DNA of 64,000 bases from MED-G105 sp039814575 (GCA_039814575.1 JBCCAY010000010.1:1-64000), one strand, 5' to 3'. Shown: positions 8,109-17,813, counted from the stretch's first letter. Notes: generated from the letters alone by a model not told the origin. A program made the numbers and translations.

Positions 8109-9764
8109 CTAACGATTGTCTTCTAAGATAAACGCTGCGCCTTTTTCGGCGATCATCATGGTCGGCGCGTTGGTGTTGCCGGACGTTATTGTCGGCATGA
8201 TCGACGCGTCAATGACGCGCAGTCCTTTGACGCCGTGCAATGCGAGTCGATCGTCGACGACCGCTTTGTCGTCGTGGCCCATCTTGCAGGTTCCAACGGG
8301 ATGGAAGATGGTCGCGCCAAGTTCGCCCGCGCTGAGCAGCAAATCTTCATCGGACACCGCGTGAGGCCCCGGCTTCCACTCCGTTGGTGAAAACCGCGCT
8401 AAGCTTTCGGCGGCCATAATCCGCCGCGTAAAGCGCAAGCCGTCAACCGCGACGCGGCGATCATCGACGGTCGATAGATAGTTCGGCGCAATTTCTGGTG
8501 CTGCTGCGGGCACCGGCGAGGATAGCCGCACAAAACCGCGGCTCGTCGGCCGGAGGTTACAAACTGACGGCGTAATCGCGTCGAACGCATGTAATGGCTC
8601 GCCGAACTTGTCCAAGGACAAGGGCTGAACGTGCCATTCAATGTTTGGCGTTTCCTGGCTGGCGTCGCTTCTCGCAAACGCGCCGAGTTGCGAGGGCGGC
8701 ATCGTCAACGGGCCCGTGCGGCGAAGCGCGAACTCCATCGCCATCAGCGCTCTGCCGAAGAGCGTCCGGTTACGTCGATTGAGCGTCGTCGTATGGTGGA
8801 CTTTATAAATGCTGCGGATCTGCAAATGGTCTTGGAGGTTTGCGCCGACGCCAGGCATATCGCGGCGTAGCGTTACGCCATGTCGCTGTAAAAGATCGCC
8901 GGGCCCGATGCCTGAAAGCTGCAGCAGGTGCGGCGAACCTACGGCGCCGGCGGCCAACACCACCTCTCTTGACGCATTAAATCGGCGCGGCGTCGAGCCG
9001 TTGATCGCCACAAGAACGCCGTTCGCCCTTAGAGGACCGCTCTCTTCTGACAGCAAAATGTTGTGGACGTGGGCGTCTGTAAGAATATCGATATTTGGCC
9101 GCCCGCGGGCCGGTTTTAGAAAAGCGTCTGCGGCGCTCCAGCGTAAGCCGCCGCGTTGCGTCATTTGAAAGTAAGCGACGCCGAAATTATCGCCGCGATT
9201 AAATTCCTCGATCTTCGGTAGCCCGCACTCAGCCGCCGCGTCGCGCCATGCATCGAGGATCTCCCAATGACACCGCTGGGCCTCCACATAGACCTCGCCG
9301 TCACCGCCATGGAAGGCGTCAGCGCCGCGATAATAGCTCTCCGATCTTTTGAAGACGGGTAAGACGTCCTCCCACCCCCAGCCTTTATTGCCAAGCGCCG
9401 CCCAGCCGTCATAGTCGCTGCGTTGCCCACGCATATAGATCATGGCGTTGATCGATGATGATCCGCCGATAACGCGACCGCGCGCATAACCGATGCGCCG
9501 CCCGTTCAAGCCTTTTTCAGGGGCCGTCTCGAAACACCAATCGGTGCGCGGATCGCCGATGGTGTAGAGATAGCCGACCGGAATTTTTATCCAAAAACGG
9601 TTGTCATGTCCGCCTGCCTCCAGCAGGAGAACGCGCTTGCTTGGATCGGCGGACAATCGATTGGCAAGGACGCATCCAGCGCTCCCCGCGCCCACAATAA
9701 TGTAGTCATAGCAGGCATCGCTCACCGTGAATTTTGAAGCGGTCTTTCGCGTGAACAACGCCAT
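8109..9764 (-). CDS. GMC family FAD-dependent oxidoreductase (choline dehydrogenase-like)
   Basis: This 551-residue flavoprotein has the dinucleotide motif G-A-G-S-A-G-C-V-L-A-N-R-L near residue 25. It also has the GMC signature G-G-S-S-S-I-N-A-M-I-Y-M-R-G near 100, a second signature G-A-V-G-S-P-H-L-L-Q-L-S-G-I-G-P near 270, and the C-terminal catalytic region H-P-V-G-T-C-K-M-G with S-G-N-T-N-A-P-T. Length and motifs fit alcohol or choline dehydrogenases. There is no BetB or BetI neighbour, so an aliphatic or polyol alcohol substrate is equally likely. It lies downstream of the altronate dehydratase gene but is separated from it by a strong terminator, so it should have its own promoter. Confidence 0.88.
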   Translation of the reverse strand: MALFTRKTASKFTVSDACYDYIIVGAGSAGCVLANRLSADPSKRVLLLEAGGHDNRFWIKIPVGYLYTIGDPRTDWCFETAPEKGLNGRRIGYARGRVIGGSSSINAMIYMRGQRSDYDGWAALGNKGWGWEDVLPVFKRSESYYRGADAFHGGDGEVYVEAQRCHWEILDAWRDAAAECGLPKIEEFNRGDNFGVAYFQMTQRGGLRWSAADAFLKPARGRPNIDILTDAHVHNILLSEESGPLRANGVLVAINGSTPRRFNASREVVLAAGAVGSPHLLQLSGIGPGDLLQRHGVTLRRDMPGVGANLQDHLQIRSIYKVHHTTTLNRRNRTLFGRALMAMEFALRRTGPLTMPPSQLGAFARSDASQETPNIEWHVQPLSLDKFGEPLHAFDAITPSVCNLRPTSRGFVRLSSPVPAAAPEIAPNYLSTVDDRRVAVDGLRFTRRIMAAESLARFSPTEWKPGPHAVSDEDLLLSAGELGATIFHPVGTCKMGHDDKAVVDDRLALHGVKGLRVIDASIMPTITSGNTNAPTMMIAEKGAAFILEDNR

Positions 9765-9804
9765 GTCTCGTCCCGACAGTCATTTAGGGACGAACCGTAA
9801 ACAG

Positions 9805-9868
9805 AAAAAAAGGAAGCCGTCACACGTCGTCCGCAGTATACGCAGCGGAGAAACGTGTGACGGCTTCC
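9805..9868 (-). terminator. Strong rho-independent terminator of the altronate dehydratase gene
   Basis: Perfect 16-bp arms GGAAGCCGTCACACGT (9812-9827) and its complement (9853-9868) enclose a smaller TCCGC/GCGGA stem. On the minus strand the hairpin is followed directly by seven T (9805-9811 as A on plus). It sits 22 bases after the stop of the altronate dehydratase gene and upstream of the GMC gene. Confidence 0.92.
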
Positions 9869-9890
9869 AATGAGTGTTACAGAAGTTCTA

Positions 9891-11405
9891 TTAAACCGTG
9901 CCGGTGTTCGCCCATGGCACGATTTCTTCGTGACCGAAGCCGAGCGCTTCGCTTTTGCTGGGTTTGCCGGAGGCCACGGCGATAACCTCTTCGAGGATTT
10001 CCGCGCCCATTTCTTCGACCGACTTCGCGCCGTCGACGACCTGGCCGCAATTGATGTCCATGTCGTCGCTCATATTCTCATAGAGAATTGAATTCGTCGC
10101 GAGTTTGATGCTCGGCGCCGGCTTGCCGCCGAAGACCGATCCGCGCCCCGTGGTGAAGCAAACAATGTTCGCGCCCGACGCCACTTGGCCGGTGATCGAA
10201 ACGGGATCATTGCCCGGCGAGTCCATAAATGTCAGTCCGGCGGTTTTCACCGGCGCGGCATACTGAATAACGTCAGAGAGCGGCGCATGCCCGCCTTTCG
10301 ACGTTGAGCCGAGCGATTTTTCAATGATCGTCGTCAAGCCGCCAGCTTTGTTGCCGGTCGTCGGGTTTTTATCGACGGTGCCGCCGAATTTGCCGGTGTA
10401 CTCGACCCACCATTCGATCAAGTCATCAATGGCTGTTGCGAGAACCGGACGGACAGCGCGCGCTTTTAAGAGATGGTGAGCGCCGTAAATCTCTGAGGTT
10501 TCCGCCAGAATGCTGGACCCGCCAGCGGCGACGAGAAGGTCCGACGCAACGCCGAGCGCCGGATTGGCGCTGATCGCGGAAAAACCGTCGGAGCCGCCGC
10601 ATTGCAGGGCCATGGTGAGATGGCTGATGGGTAATTCTTCGCGTACGGCGGAACGTGCGTCGGCGATCATCGCTTCAACGATCTTCGCCCCAGCGTCGAC
10701 GGTTTTCACCGTGCCGCCGGTGTCTTGAATGTTCATGAATTGAACATTGTCGTCGGCGTCGAGCCCATATTCTTCGCGCAAATGGTGGATCGTGTTGTTC
10801 TCGCAGCCAAGCCCGACGACGAGAATGCCGGCGAAGTTCGGATGGCGCGCATAGCCGGCTAACGTGCGTTGCAGAAGGGCATAGCCATCTTCAAAGGCCG
10901 AAACGCTGCAGCCGCCGCCATGGGTGAGCGCCATGACGCCGTCGACGCCGGCGTCCGGCGTTTGCGCAATGTCGCGAAATCGGTCGGCGATCATGCGGGC
11001 AACAGTCGCGGAGCAATTCACCGTCGGCAGGACGCCGATATAATTCCGTGTGCCAACTTTTCCGGACGCGCGTCGATAGCCTTGGAAGGTGCGGTGGGAC
11101 CAATCCCCATCCCGCTTCACCGCTTCGACGTCATATTTGGCGCTGCGCATCGCTTCGTGGCTCAGCATTTCCAGATTGTGGCTGTGCACATGTCCGCCGG
11201 TGGGAATGGCTTGCGTTGCAACGCCGATGGCGACGCCGATTTTGAACACTGGCTCGCCCACGGCGATGTCGCGCAGGGCGATTTTGTGGCCCGGGCCAGC
11301 CGCATCGAGAACGGTTCCAGCGCCGCCGGGCAATGCATCGCCGGGCTCAACGGCCTTAACGGCGACGGCGACGTTATCTTTCGGGCTAATCTGTCTCAGT
11401 TTCAT
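9891..11405 (-). CDS. UxaA family altronate/galactarate-type dehydratase
   Basis: This 504-residue protein begins with a SAF domain (about residues 1-100, including H-V-H-S-H-N-L), followed by the D-galactarate/altronate dehydratase catalytic domain. Visible conserved pieces are N-C-S-A-T-V, T-H-G-G-G-C, G-L-G-C-E-N-N, Q-C-G-G-S-D-G-F-S and C-F-T-T-G-R-G-S. The cysteines are candidates for metal binding. Family members dehydrate altronate, galactarate or related sugar acids to 2-keto-3-deoxy acids. The exact substrate is unknown. The ATG at 11405 follows GGTGAGG. A divergent LysR gene and a large palindrome lie upstream, suggesting substrate-controlled expression. Confidence 0.87.
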   Translation of the reverse strand: MKLRQISPKDNVAVAVKAVEPGDALPGGAGTVLDAAGPGHKIALRDIAVGEPVFKIGVAIGVATQAIPTGGHVHSHNLEMLSHEAMRSAKYDVEAVKRDGDWSHRTFQGYRRASGKVGTRNYIGVLPTVNCSATVARMIADRFRDIAQTPDAGVDGVMALTHGGGCSVSAFEDGYALLQRTLAGYARHPNFAGILVVGLGCENNTIHHLREEYGLDADDNVQFMNIQDTGGTVKTVDAGAKIVEAMIADARSAVREELPISHLTMALQCGGSDGFSAISANPALGVASDLLVAAGGSSILAETSEIYGAHHLLKARAVRPVLATAIDDLIEWWVEYTGKFGGTVDKNPTTGNKAGGLTTIIEKSLGSTSKGGHAPLSDVIQYAAPVKTAGLTFMDSPGNDPVSITGQVASGANIVCFTTGRGSVFGGKPAPSIKLATNSILYENMSDDMDINCGQVVDGAKSVEEMGAEILEEVIAVASGKPSKSEALGFGHEEIVPWANTGTV

Positions 11406-11638
11406 GGTGGCCTCACCGGTCATGTGGTTGGGTCTGCGCTCCGCGGCGACGGACTTTGGGCGCTAGCCCGTGGGGGCCAGTCGTCCGGCGTCCTGCTCTC
11501 AGCGCATTCCTGCACTGCTTTCACTGCTTTTTGACGCGTTGGACGAGCGATCTTTATCGGCCCGGCCTTCAAAACCGACGGCCTGTTGGCGCTCCATATC
11601 GATTGCCGGCAATAAATACAAATACCAAATTATCGATG

Positions 11639-11663
11639 TCGCGATATAATAATTATATCGCGA
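11639..11663. promoter_or_regulatory. Perfect 25-bp palindrome, candidate LysR operator
   Basis: The arms TCGCGATATAAT and ATTATATCGCGA are exact complements around a single central A. The site lies in the 320-bp gap between the divergent altronate dehydratase (start 11405) and LysR (start 11726) genes, 63 bases before the latter. Position and symmetry fit an autoregulatory operator. The AT-rich centre could overlap a promoter. The rest of the gap shows no gene. Confidence 0.7.
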
Positions 11664-11725
11664 TGTGGGCGTGTGATGGCGTCTACGCCGTTGAAACGTC
11701 AAATCGAAATACTGAGGCATGGCTT

Positions 11726-12631
11726 ATGACGAGCGAGACCATCATGGACACCCGCCGTTTGCGCGCGTTTCTCGCCGTCGCTGAGGCCGGCAGCCTGCGC
11801 AGCGCGGCGGAGCGTCTCAACATTTCACAGCCGCCGCTCGGACGGCAGATAAAACTGTTGGAAGAAGACCTGTCCGTTGCGCTCTTTGAACGCACGAACA
11901 AAGGACTACGGCTGACGAACGCCGGCGATGAACTCTTAATTCATGCCCGCGATATTCTCCAGCGCGGCGCCGAGGCGGCCGATCAAGTGCGCAGCGTCGG
12001 CGAAGGCCGGCTTGGTCGATTAACTATTCAGTATACAGACGATTTTGCGTATGGATTTTTGCCGCGCCTGACGAGCGCCTTTCAAAAGATGAACCCTGGC
12101 CTCTCGCTGAGTTTGGAGCTGTCCTATGGACGGCAAATTGTTCCTGAGGCGCTTGCGGGCGGCGTTGATGTCGGGTTTGTTCTCGCGCCCCTGCCCGCCG
12201 ATGCGCGCACGCTGCAAATGCGGAAAATCGACAGCTTGCCTTTGTCATTGGCGGTGCCGCTTGATCATCGCTTGGCTGATGCGGAGCAAGTTAGCCTTAA
12301 AGACTGCGCGGGCGAAACATTTATCGCCTCGGCGATCCATCCGGAGTCCGGCTTTTATATGAAGATCCTCAGCCTCTTCCAGAATGCGGATATTCGTCCG
12401 TCTACGATTGAAAGCGTCTGGCCGGGCGATATGATTGCGAATTATGTTTCCGAAGGGCTCGGCGTCGCGATTGTCACTCACGGCGCGGTTTCTGAACGGC
12501 GTTCTGACGTTACGCTAAAACCCCTTGCGGATGACGGCGCGACCATTGAGCGCCTCGCCGTTTGGCGACCGGCCGCGGCGGAACGCCCGAGCGTTCGACG
12601 GTTCTTGGCGTATCTAAGCGCTGCGGATTAA
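11726..12631 (+). CDS. LysR family transcriptional regulator
   Basis: This 301-residue regulator has an N-terminal winged HTH (L-R-A-F-L-A-V-A-E-A-G-S-L-R-S-A-A-E-R-L with S-Q-P-P-L-G-R-Q-I, about residues 9-66). A periplasmic-binding-like effector domain occupies residues 95-300, with a typical E-G-L-G-V-A-I-V near 245. It is divergent from the altronate dehydratase gene and probably controls it in response to a sugar acid or its product. The frame is open far upstream, but the ATG at 11726 follows GAGG and gives normal LysR length. The upstream part overlaps the palindrome and is non-coding. Confidence 0.9.
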   Translation: MTSETIMDTRRLRAFLAVAEAGSLRSAAERLNISQPPLGRQIKLLEEDLSVALFERTNKGLRLTNAGDELLIHARDILQRGAEAADQVRSVGEGRLGRLTIQYTDDFAYGFLPRLTSAFQKMNPGLSLSLELSYGRQIVPEALAGGVDVGFVLAPLPADARTLQMRKIDSLPLSLAVPLDHRLADAEQVSLKDCAGETFIASAIHPESGFYMKILSLFQNADIRPSTIESVWPGDMIANYVSEGLGVAIVTHGAVSERRSDVTLKPLADDGATIERLAVWRPAAAERPSVRRFLAYLSAAD

Positions 12632-12703
12632 ACGCTTCAGCCCCGCTAGAAAGCCGTCGTTTTCGCTGCTGGTTTTGGGTTGGGATTGAGAGATGCGGCG
12701 AAG

Positions 12704-12778
12704 TGGCAGGCCCTAGGGGAATCGAACCCCTCTTTCCAGGTTGAAAACCTGGCGTCCTAACCGATAGACGAAGGGCCC
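12704..12778 (-). tRNA. tRNA-Glu (anticodon TTC)
   Basis: A 75-base cloverleaf runs from 12778 to 12704. The acceptor GGGCCCT pairs with AGGGCCT (a G-T at the first pair). The anticodon stem CCAGG/CCTGG flanks TTTTCAA giving TTC, the T-loop is TTCGATT, and CCA is encoded. Confidence 0.95.
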
Positions 12779-12881
12779 GCAGCGCCGCAGCGAACGCGCT
12801 CTATAGGCGAGGATGGCGCGTCGAGGCAAGCTTTTTGTGCGCGTCAGCCGCGATGAAAGAATGGCCCTTTGGCTCGCGCCT

Positions 12882-14774
12882 TTAAACGCGCGCTGCGTCG
12901 GTGATCTGCAATTGCGCGGCATCGCCGCCGCGCCAATCATCGGCTCGGATGCGGCCCGCGACATCAAGGCGCGCCGCGCCCGACAGCAACCGTCCGAGCG
13001 GCTCGCCCGCCGCCCTGAAGGCGATGGCGCGCACTGTCTGTCCCGACGGCGAAAGCAACGTCACGGCGATGTGCCCGGCGCCGACAGGTTTCGTCGACAG
13101 AACCGACATATCTTTCAGCACAAAGACCGGTTCGGGGTTCTCTGGTCCGAACGGCCCCGCGCGCGCGGTATCGTCGGCGAAGGCGCGGGAGACAGCGGAC
13201 GCATCAACAACGCCGTCGACTTTAATGGTGCGGCGCGCCGCCGCCCGGCGAACCGCGGCCGCCAAGCGGTCATTCAAGAAATCACTGAAGACCTTGATTT
13301 TGGCCGGATCGATGGTGAGCCCGGCCGCCATTTCGTGTCCGCCGCCGCTGATTAAGAGCCCCTCCTCGCGCGCCGCCGCAAAGGCCGCGCCGAGATCGAC
13401 CCCGGTGATCGATCGTCCAGACCCTTTGCCAACAACCGCCTCGCCGTCAGTCTGATCGGCCCCATCGCTGCTAGTACCTTGAACGCCGATGACGACGACC
13501 GGCTTCGACAATTTCTCTTTCAGGCGGCCCGCGACAATGCCGACGACGCCCGGATGCCAGCCCTCGCCGGAGACAACAATGACGGCCCGCGCTTCTTCTT
13601 TTTCTCCTGCGGCGACGTCAGCAATGGCCGCTTCGGCTTCGAGTTGCACCTCGGCTTCAATCTCTTGCCGCCGAGCGTTTACTAAATGCAGCTCTTCAGC
13701 GAGCGCCGCGCGGCGATCAGCGTCGGGCGTCGTCATGAGTTCGAACGCTTGCCGGGCGTGACCGATACGGCCCGCCGCATTGATGCGCGGCCCGATTTGA
13801 AAGCCGAGCGCATACGTGCCGTAGGGCGCTTTCGCGCCGGCGGCGTCGGCGAGCGCGAAGAGGCCTGGCGTGCCGGGGCCGTTTTCCCGCGCGCTCATAA
13901 TCTTCAGCCCCTGGGCCGTGATGATGCGTGCAAGGCCCGTCATCGGCATAACGTCGCAAACAAGCCCCAACGCCGCTAAATCCAATAGACCTCTCAGATC
14001 GGGTTCCGGTCGCTCGGAGAAGGCCCCGGCGTCGCGCAGCGCCCGGTTCAGCGCCGCGACAAAGAGGAAGGCGAGCCCCGCCGCGGACAAGCCGCCAAGA
14101 CCGGAATTGTCGCCCGGTTGATGGGGATTGACGAGCGCGCACGCGCCGTCGGGACCGTCATCCGTCATTAAATGGTGGTCGATAATGACGATGTCAGCGC
14201 CTTCAGCCGCGGCGCCGTTAACGGCGTCATGGGCGTTGGCGCCGCAATCGACAGTGACGATCGGCCCGGCGCCTTGTGCGCGCAAATCAAGAAAGCCTTC
14301 GACAGAGGGGCCGTAGCCTTCCGTGATGCGGTCGGGAAGCCTGACGACGCAAGCCGCGCCGATAGCGTCGCAATAAAGCTTGATGATCGACGCCGCCGAT
14401 GTTCCGTCAACGTCGTAATCGCCAAAAACGCCGATCGTCTCGCCGGCGATGACCGCCGTTTTAATGCGGGCCACCGCCCCTTCCATGCCTTTTAAGATAA
14501 AGGGGTCCGGCATCCCGGCCTTGAGGCTTGGATTGAGGAAAGCGTGCGCTTCGCCCGCTGGGACGCCGCGCCCCGCGAGAACGCCGGCCAGCGTGCGCGA
14601 CACACCGGGCTCCGCGGCGTGGGCTTCGAGGGCGTCAGCGTCAAACGGACGCTGGACCCACGGGGCGCCTGATGCCGTTTGCGCGCCGCTCGGCAGCGCG
14701 TTAACGCCGCTTTCGTGGTCTTCGCTTGGTACTTCCGCTGATGCGGCCGCTGCGCTTATTGCATTTCCAGCCAT
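12882..14774 (-). CDS. recJ: Single-stranded-DNA-specific exonuclease RecJ
   Basis: This protein of about 630 residues has the DHH phosphoesterase domain: G-D-Y-D-V-D-G-T-S near residue 119, and the D199-H200-H201 motif in I-I-D-H-H. The DHHA1 part follows with G-G-G-H-E-M-A-A-G-L near 478, and a C-terminal OB-like domain completes it. RecJ degrades single-stranded DNA 5' to 3' and works in RecFOR recombination and mismatch repair. The ATG at 14774 was chosen. A TTG ten codons upstream is also in frame. The long linker A-S-A-E-V-P-S-E-D-H at the N-terminus is unremarkable. The gene is flanked by tRNA-Glu and the ABC exporter. Confidence 0.93.
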   Translation of the reverse strand: MAGNAISAAAASAEVPSEDHESGVNALPSGAQTASGAPWVQRPFDADALEAHAAEPGVSRTLAGVLAGRGVPAGEAHAFLNPSLKAGMPDPFILKGMEGAVARIKTAVIAGETIGVFGDYDVDGTSAASIIKLYCDAIGAACVVRLPDRITEGYGPSVEGFLDLRAQGAGPIVTVDCGANAHDAVNGAAAEGADIVIIDHHLMTDDGPDGACALVNPHQPGDNSGLGGLSAAGLAFLFVAALNRALRDAGAFSERPEPDLRGLLDLAALGLVCDVMPMTGLARIITAQGLKIMSARENGPGTPGLFALADAAGAKAPYGTYALGFQIGPRINAAGRIGHARQAFELMTTPDADRRAALAEELHLVNARRQEIEAEVQLEAEAAIADVAAGEKEEARAVIVVSGEGWHPGVVGIVAGRLKEKLSKPVVVIGVQGTSSDGADQTDGEAVVGKGSGRSITGVDLGAAFAAAREEGLLISGGGHEMAAGLTIDPAKIKVFSDFLNDRLAAAVRRAAARRTIKVDGVVDASAVSRAFADDTARAGPFGPENPEPVFVLKDMSVLSTKPVGAGHIAVTLLSPSGQTVRAIAFRAAGEPLGRLLSGAARLDVAGRIRADDWRGGDAAQLQITDAARV

Positions 14775-14884
14775 ATGTGACGCCGTTACTTGCTTAACAC
14801 TCAAGCAAGCGCAGAGTCGGCCCTCCGGCGCAAATGGCTGTTTTCCTCGCTTTTCCCCAAAATTGGTTCTTATCAGCGATGGCG

Positions 14885-16738
14885 CTACTCAGCGGCGCTG
14901 ACGGCGGTCGCGTCGGTATTCAAGAAGCCACCCGATTGGCGCGCCCAGAGGTCGGCGTAGAGGCCCTCTTCTTCAATGAGTTCCGCATGGGGCCCGAGTT
15001 GTTTGATGGAGCCTTGGTCGATAACTACTAGACGGTCGAGCTGCGCAATCGTCGACAGACGGTGCGCGATGGCGATGACGGTTTTGCCCTTCATCAGCTC
15101 AAAGAGATTTTCCTGGATCGCTGTTTCCACTTCGGAATCGAGCGCCGACGTCGCTTCATCGAGCACCAAGATCGGCGCGTCCTTTAAGAACACGCGCGCG
15201 ATGGCGATGCGCTGTCGTTGTCCGCCGGAAAGACGCACGCCGCGCTCGCCCACATGGGCGTCGAGGCCCCTGCGGCCTTCTTGATCTTCAAGGTCTTCGA
15301 TGAACTCTAGCGCATTGGCGCGCTTGGCGGCGTCACGGATAGCGGCGTCATCGGCGTCGGGACGGCCATAGGCGATATTGTCGCGAATGGAGCGATGCAG
15401 GAGCGCCGTGTCTTGGGTGACGACGCCGATCTGCGCCCGCAACGAGTCCTGCGTAACCGAGGCGATATCAGCGCCGTCGACAAGGATGCGTCCGCCCTCA
15501 ACATCGTAAAGCCGCAACAGGAGATTAACGAGCGTCGACTTGCCCGCGCCGGAGCGGCCGACAATGCCGATCTTCTCGCCCGCGGCGATGTCGAGGCGGA
15601 ACCCGTCGATTACGCCGGCGTCCTTGCCATAGTGGAAGGTGACATTGTCGAAAGCGATGGCGCCCTTGTCGGCGACGAGGGCCGGCGCGTTTTCTTTGTC
15701 GACAATCGTTTGCTGCTTGGTGAGCATGGCCATGCCGTCATAGATGACGCCGATATTTTCGAAGAGCGCTGCGACTTCCCACATGATCCATTGGGACATG
15801 CCGTTCAGACGCAAGGCCAAGGCGACCGCGGTAGCGATGGCGCCGACGGAGATTAACCCGTCTTGCCACAGGAAAAGCGCAAGACCGGCGACGACGAAGA
15901 TGCCAATGCAGTTATTGAGATAAACGAGCGTCTGCAAAATGGTGACAAGCCGCATTTGCGGATAGACCGTATGCAGAAAACCGCTCATGCCCTCGCGGGC
16001 GTAGGTCTCTTCACGGCCGGCATGGGCAAAGAGTTTCACCGTGCCGATGTTCGTATAGCTGTCGACGATGCGCCCCGTCATGATTGACCGCGCGTCCGCC
16101 TGTTTTTCAGAGATCTTCGCGAGCTTCGGGACGAAATACTGGACGAGCGCCAGATAGATTCCCAACCAAACAATCAGCGGGATCGCCAAGCGCCAGTCGG
16201 CCGCCGCCACAAGCGCGATCGTGGTGACGAAATAGACGATGACATAGACGAAGACATCAATGACTTTGAGCACCGCTTCGCGCACCGCGAGCGCGGTTTG
16301 CATCATTTTGGTGGCGACCCGGCCGGCGAACTCGTCGGCGAAGAAGCTCATCGACTGGCCGAGGGTGCGGCGGTGCATGCGCCAACGCGCGCTCATTGGC
16401 AAATTGCCGAGCAGCGTTTGATGGTTGATGAGCGAAAACAAAAAATCAGCCAACGGCAAACCAACGACCAATAAAACGGCCATGGCGATCAGGCCCGTTG
16501 AATAGTCCTGCAGGAAGGTCTCGGGGTTCGCGTCGCCAAGCCAATCGACGATATTGCCGAGAAAGCCGAAAAGAAGAACCTCGCCGACGGCGATTGCCGC
16601 GCCAATACCGGCGATAGCTAACAGCGCCCAGCGCGCGTCTTTGACGAAATGCCAGCTGAACGCCACGAGACCCTTCGGCGGGGTTTCCAGCCGAGTGTCG
16701 GGAAAGGGATCGAGAAGGCGCTCAAAAAGACCAAACAT
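14885..16738 (-). CDS. ABC exporter, fused permease and ATPase
   Basis: This 617-residue half-transporter has about six transmembrane helices in residues 30-330 and an ATPase domain after residue 360. The Walker A G-R-S-G-A-G-K-S-T has its lysine at 400. L-S-G-G-Q-R-Q-R-I-A-I-A-R is the signature, followed by I-L-V-L-D-E-A-T-S-A-L-D (Walker B) and an H-loop A-I-A-H-R-L-S. It belongs to the MsbA/ATM-like type IV exporter group and should act as a homodimer. The substrate, lipid or peptide or drug, cannot be told. It lies 111 bp upstream of recJ on the same strand. Confidence 0.88.
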   Translation of the reverse strand: MFGLFERLLDPFPDTRLETPPKGLVAFSWHFVKDARWALLAIAGIGAAIAVGEVLLFGFLGNIVDWLGDANPETFLQDYSTGLIAMAVLLVVGLPLADFLFSLINHQTLLGNLPMSARWRMHRRTLGQSMSFFADEFAGRVATKMMQTALAVREAVLKVIDVFVYVIVYFVTTIALVAAADWRLAIPLIVWLGIYLALVQYFVPKLAKISEKQADARSIMTGRIVDSYTNIGTVKLFAHAGREETYAREGMSGFLHTVYPQMRLVTILQTLVYLNNCIGIFVVAGLALFLWQDGLISVGAIATAVALALRLNGMSQWIMWEVAALFENIGVIYDGMAMLTKQQTIVDKENAPALVADKGAIAFDNVTFHYGKDAGVIDGFRLDIAAGEKIGIVGRSGAGKSTLVNLLLRLYDVEGGRILVDGADIASVTQDSLRAQIGVVTQDTALLHRSIRDNIAYGRPDADDAAIRDAAKRANALEFIEDLEDQEGRRGLDAHVGERGVRLSGGQRQRIAIARVFLKDAPILVLDEATSALDSEVETAIQENLFELMKGKTVIAIAHRLSTIAQLDRLVVIDQGSIKQLGPHAELIEEEGLYADLWARQSGGFLNTDATAVSAAE

Positions 16739-16853
16739 AGCCCGCGCATGTGGCCATCTCGCGCGCGCGTGTCAATTCTCAGACTGACGCACGCGGTGAT
16801 AATTTACGTATTCTCGCCGTGCGGCGGCGTCGGCCGGCGGCGTTCGATGGTCG

Positions 16854-17813
16854 TTATGGCCGTTTTGTCCGCGCTCTGATGTAGCGGACCGTCCCCGTTT
16901 TTGAGCGCATGACGACCGTATGGGTGCTGATATGGCTGTTTTCCCATTTCACGCCGTCCAGCATCGTACCGTTGGTTACGCCCGTGGCGGCGAAGATCAC
17001 GTCGCCGGAGGCGAGATCTCGAAGGCCGTATTTGCGGTTGAGATCGGTGATGCCGGCGCGTGCGGCCCGCTCGCGTTCATCGTCATTGCGGAATAACAGT
17101 CGGCCTTGCATTTGCCCGCCGACACATCGGAGCGCCGCGGCGGCTAAAACGCCTTCCGGGGCGCCGCCCGAACCGACATACATATCGATGCCGGTGTGGG
17201 ATTCCGTCGTATGGAAGACGCCCGCCACGTCGCCATCTGGGATCATGAACACGCGCGCGCCCATTTTCCGCGCCGACGCGATAATCGCCGCATGGCGGTC
17301 GCGATCGAGCACGCACAGCGTGATTTCCGAGGCCGGGCAGCCCTTCGCCTTGGCGAGCGCGGTAATGTTGTCTTCAACAGAAGCGTCGAGGTCGACAACG
17401 CCGTCTGGATAGCCCGGTCCGACCGCGATCTTGTCCATATAGACGTCGGGCGCATGAAGAAGCGTGCCGCCTTGCGCCATGGCGACCACCGCCAGTGCAT
17501 TCGCCATCGCTTTAGCGGTGAGCGTCGTGCCTTCTAGGGGATCGAGTGCGATGTCGACCTTCGGGCCAGTCCCGGAGCCCACTTCTTCGCCGATATAAAG
17601 CATTGGCGCTTCGTCGCGCTCGCCCTCGCCGATCACGACGGTGCCTTGCATTTCAAGTTTGTTGAAGGCTGTTCTAAGCGCGTTCACCGCTGCTTGGTCG
17701 GCGCCTTCTTTGTCGCCGCGGCCGATCATTTGCGAGGCCGCTACAGCCGCCGCCTCGGTGCACCGGCCCACTTCCATCGTAAAGATGCGATCGAGGGTTT
17801 CTTCATCGGCCAT
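16854..17813 (-). CDS. glpX: Class II fructose-1,6-bisphosphatase GlpX
   Basis: This 319-residue enzyme hydrolyses fructose-1,6-bisphosphate to fructose-6-phosphate in gluconeogenesis. Its features include G-E-G-E-R-D-E-A-P-M-L-Y-I-G-E near residue 60, the metal-binding D-P-L-E-G-T-T near 92, and I-P-D-G-D-V-A-G near 193. F-A-A-T-G-V-T-N-G lies near 280. Length and motifs are complete. A bifunctional sedoheptulose bisphosphatase activity is possible in this family. AAAGGA precedes the ATG. In alphaproteobacteria glpX often lies near hom or recJ, and here recJ is two genes away. Confidence 0.95.
   Translation of the reverse strand: MADEETLDRIFTMEVGRCTEAAAVAASQMIGRGDKEGADQAAVNALRTAFNKLEMQGTVVIGEGERDEAPMLYIGEEVGSGTGPKVDIALDPLEGTTLTAKAMANALAVVAMAQGGTLLHAPDVYMDKIAVGPGYPDGVVDLDASVEDNITALAKAKGCPASEITLCVLDRDRHAAIIASARKMGARVFMIPDGDVAGVFHTTESHTGIDMYVGSGGAPEGVLAAAALRCVGGQMQGRLLFRNDDERERAARAGITDLNRKYGLRDLASGDVIFAATGVTNGTMLDGVKWENSHISTHTVVMRSKTGTVRYIRARTKRP

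Noticed and set aside
10869..11534. 221-residue plus-strand frame
   Set aside because: Antisense to the altronate dehydratase gene, running on across the start and the intergenic region.
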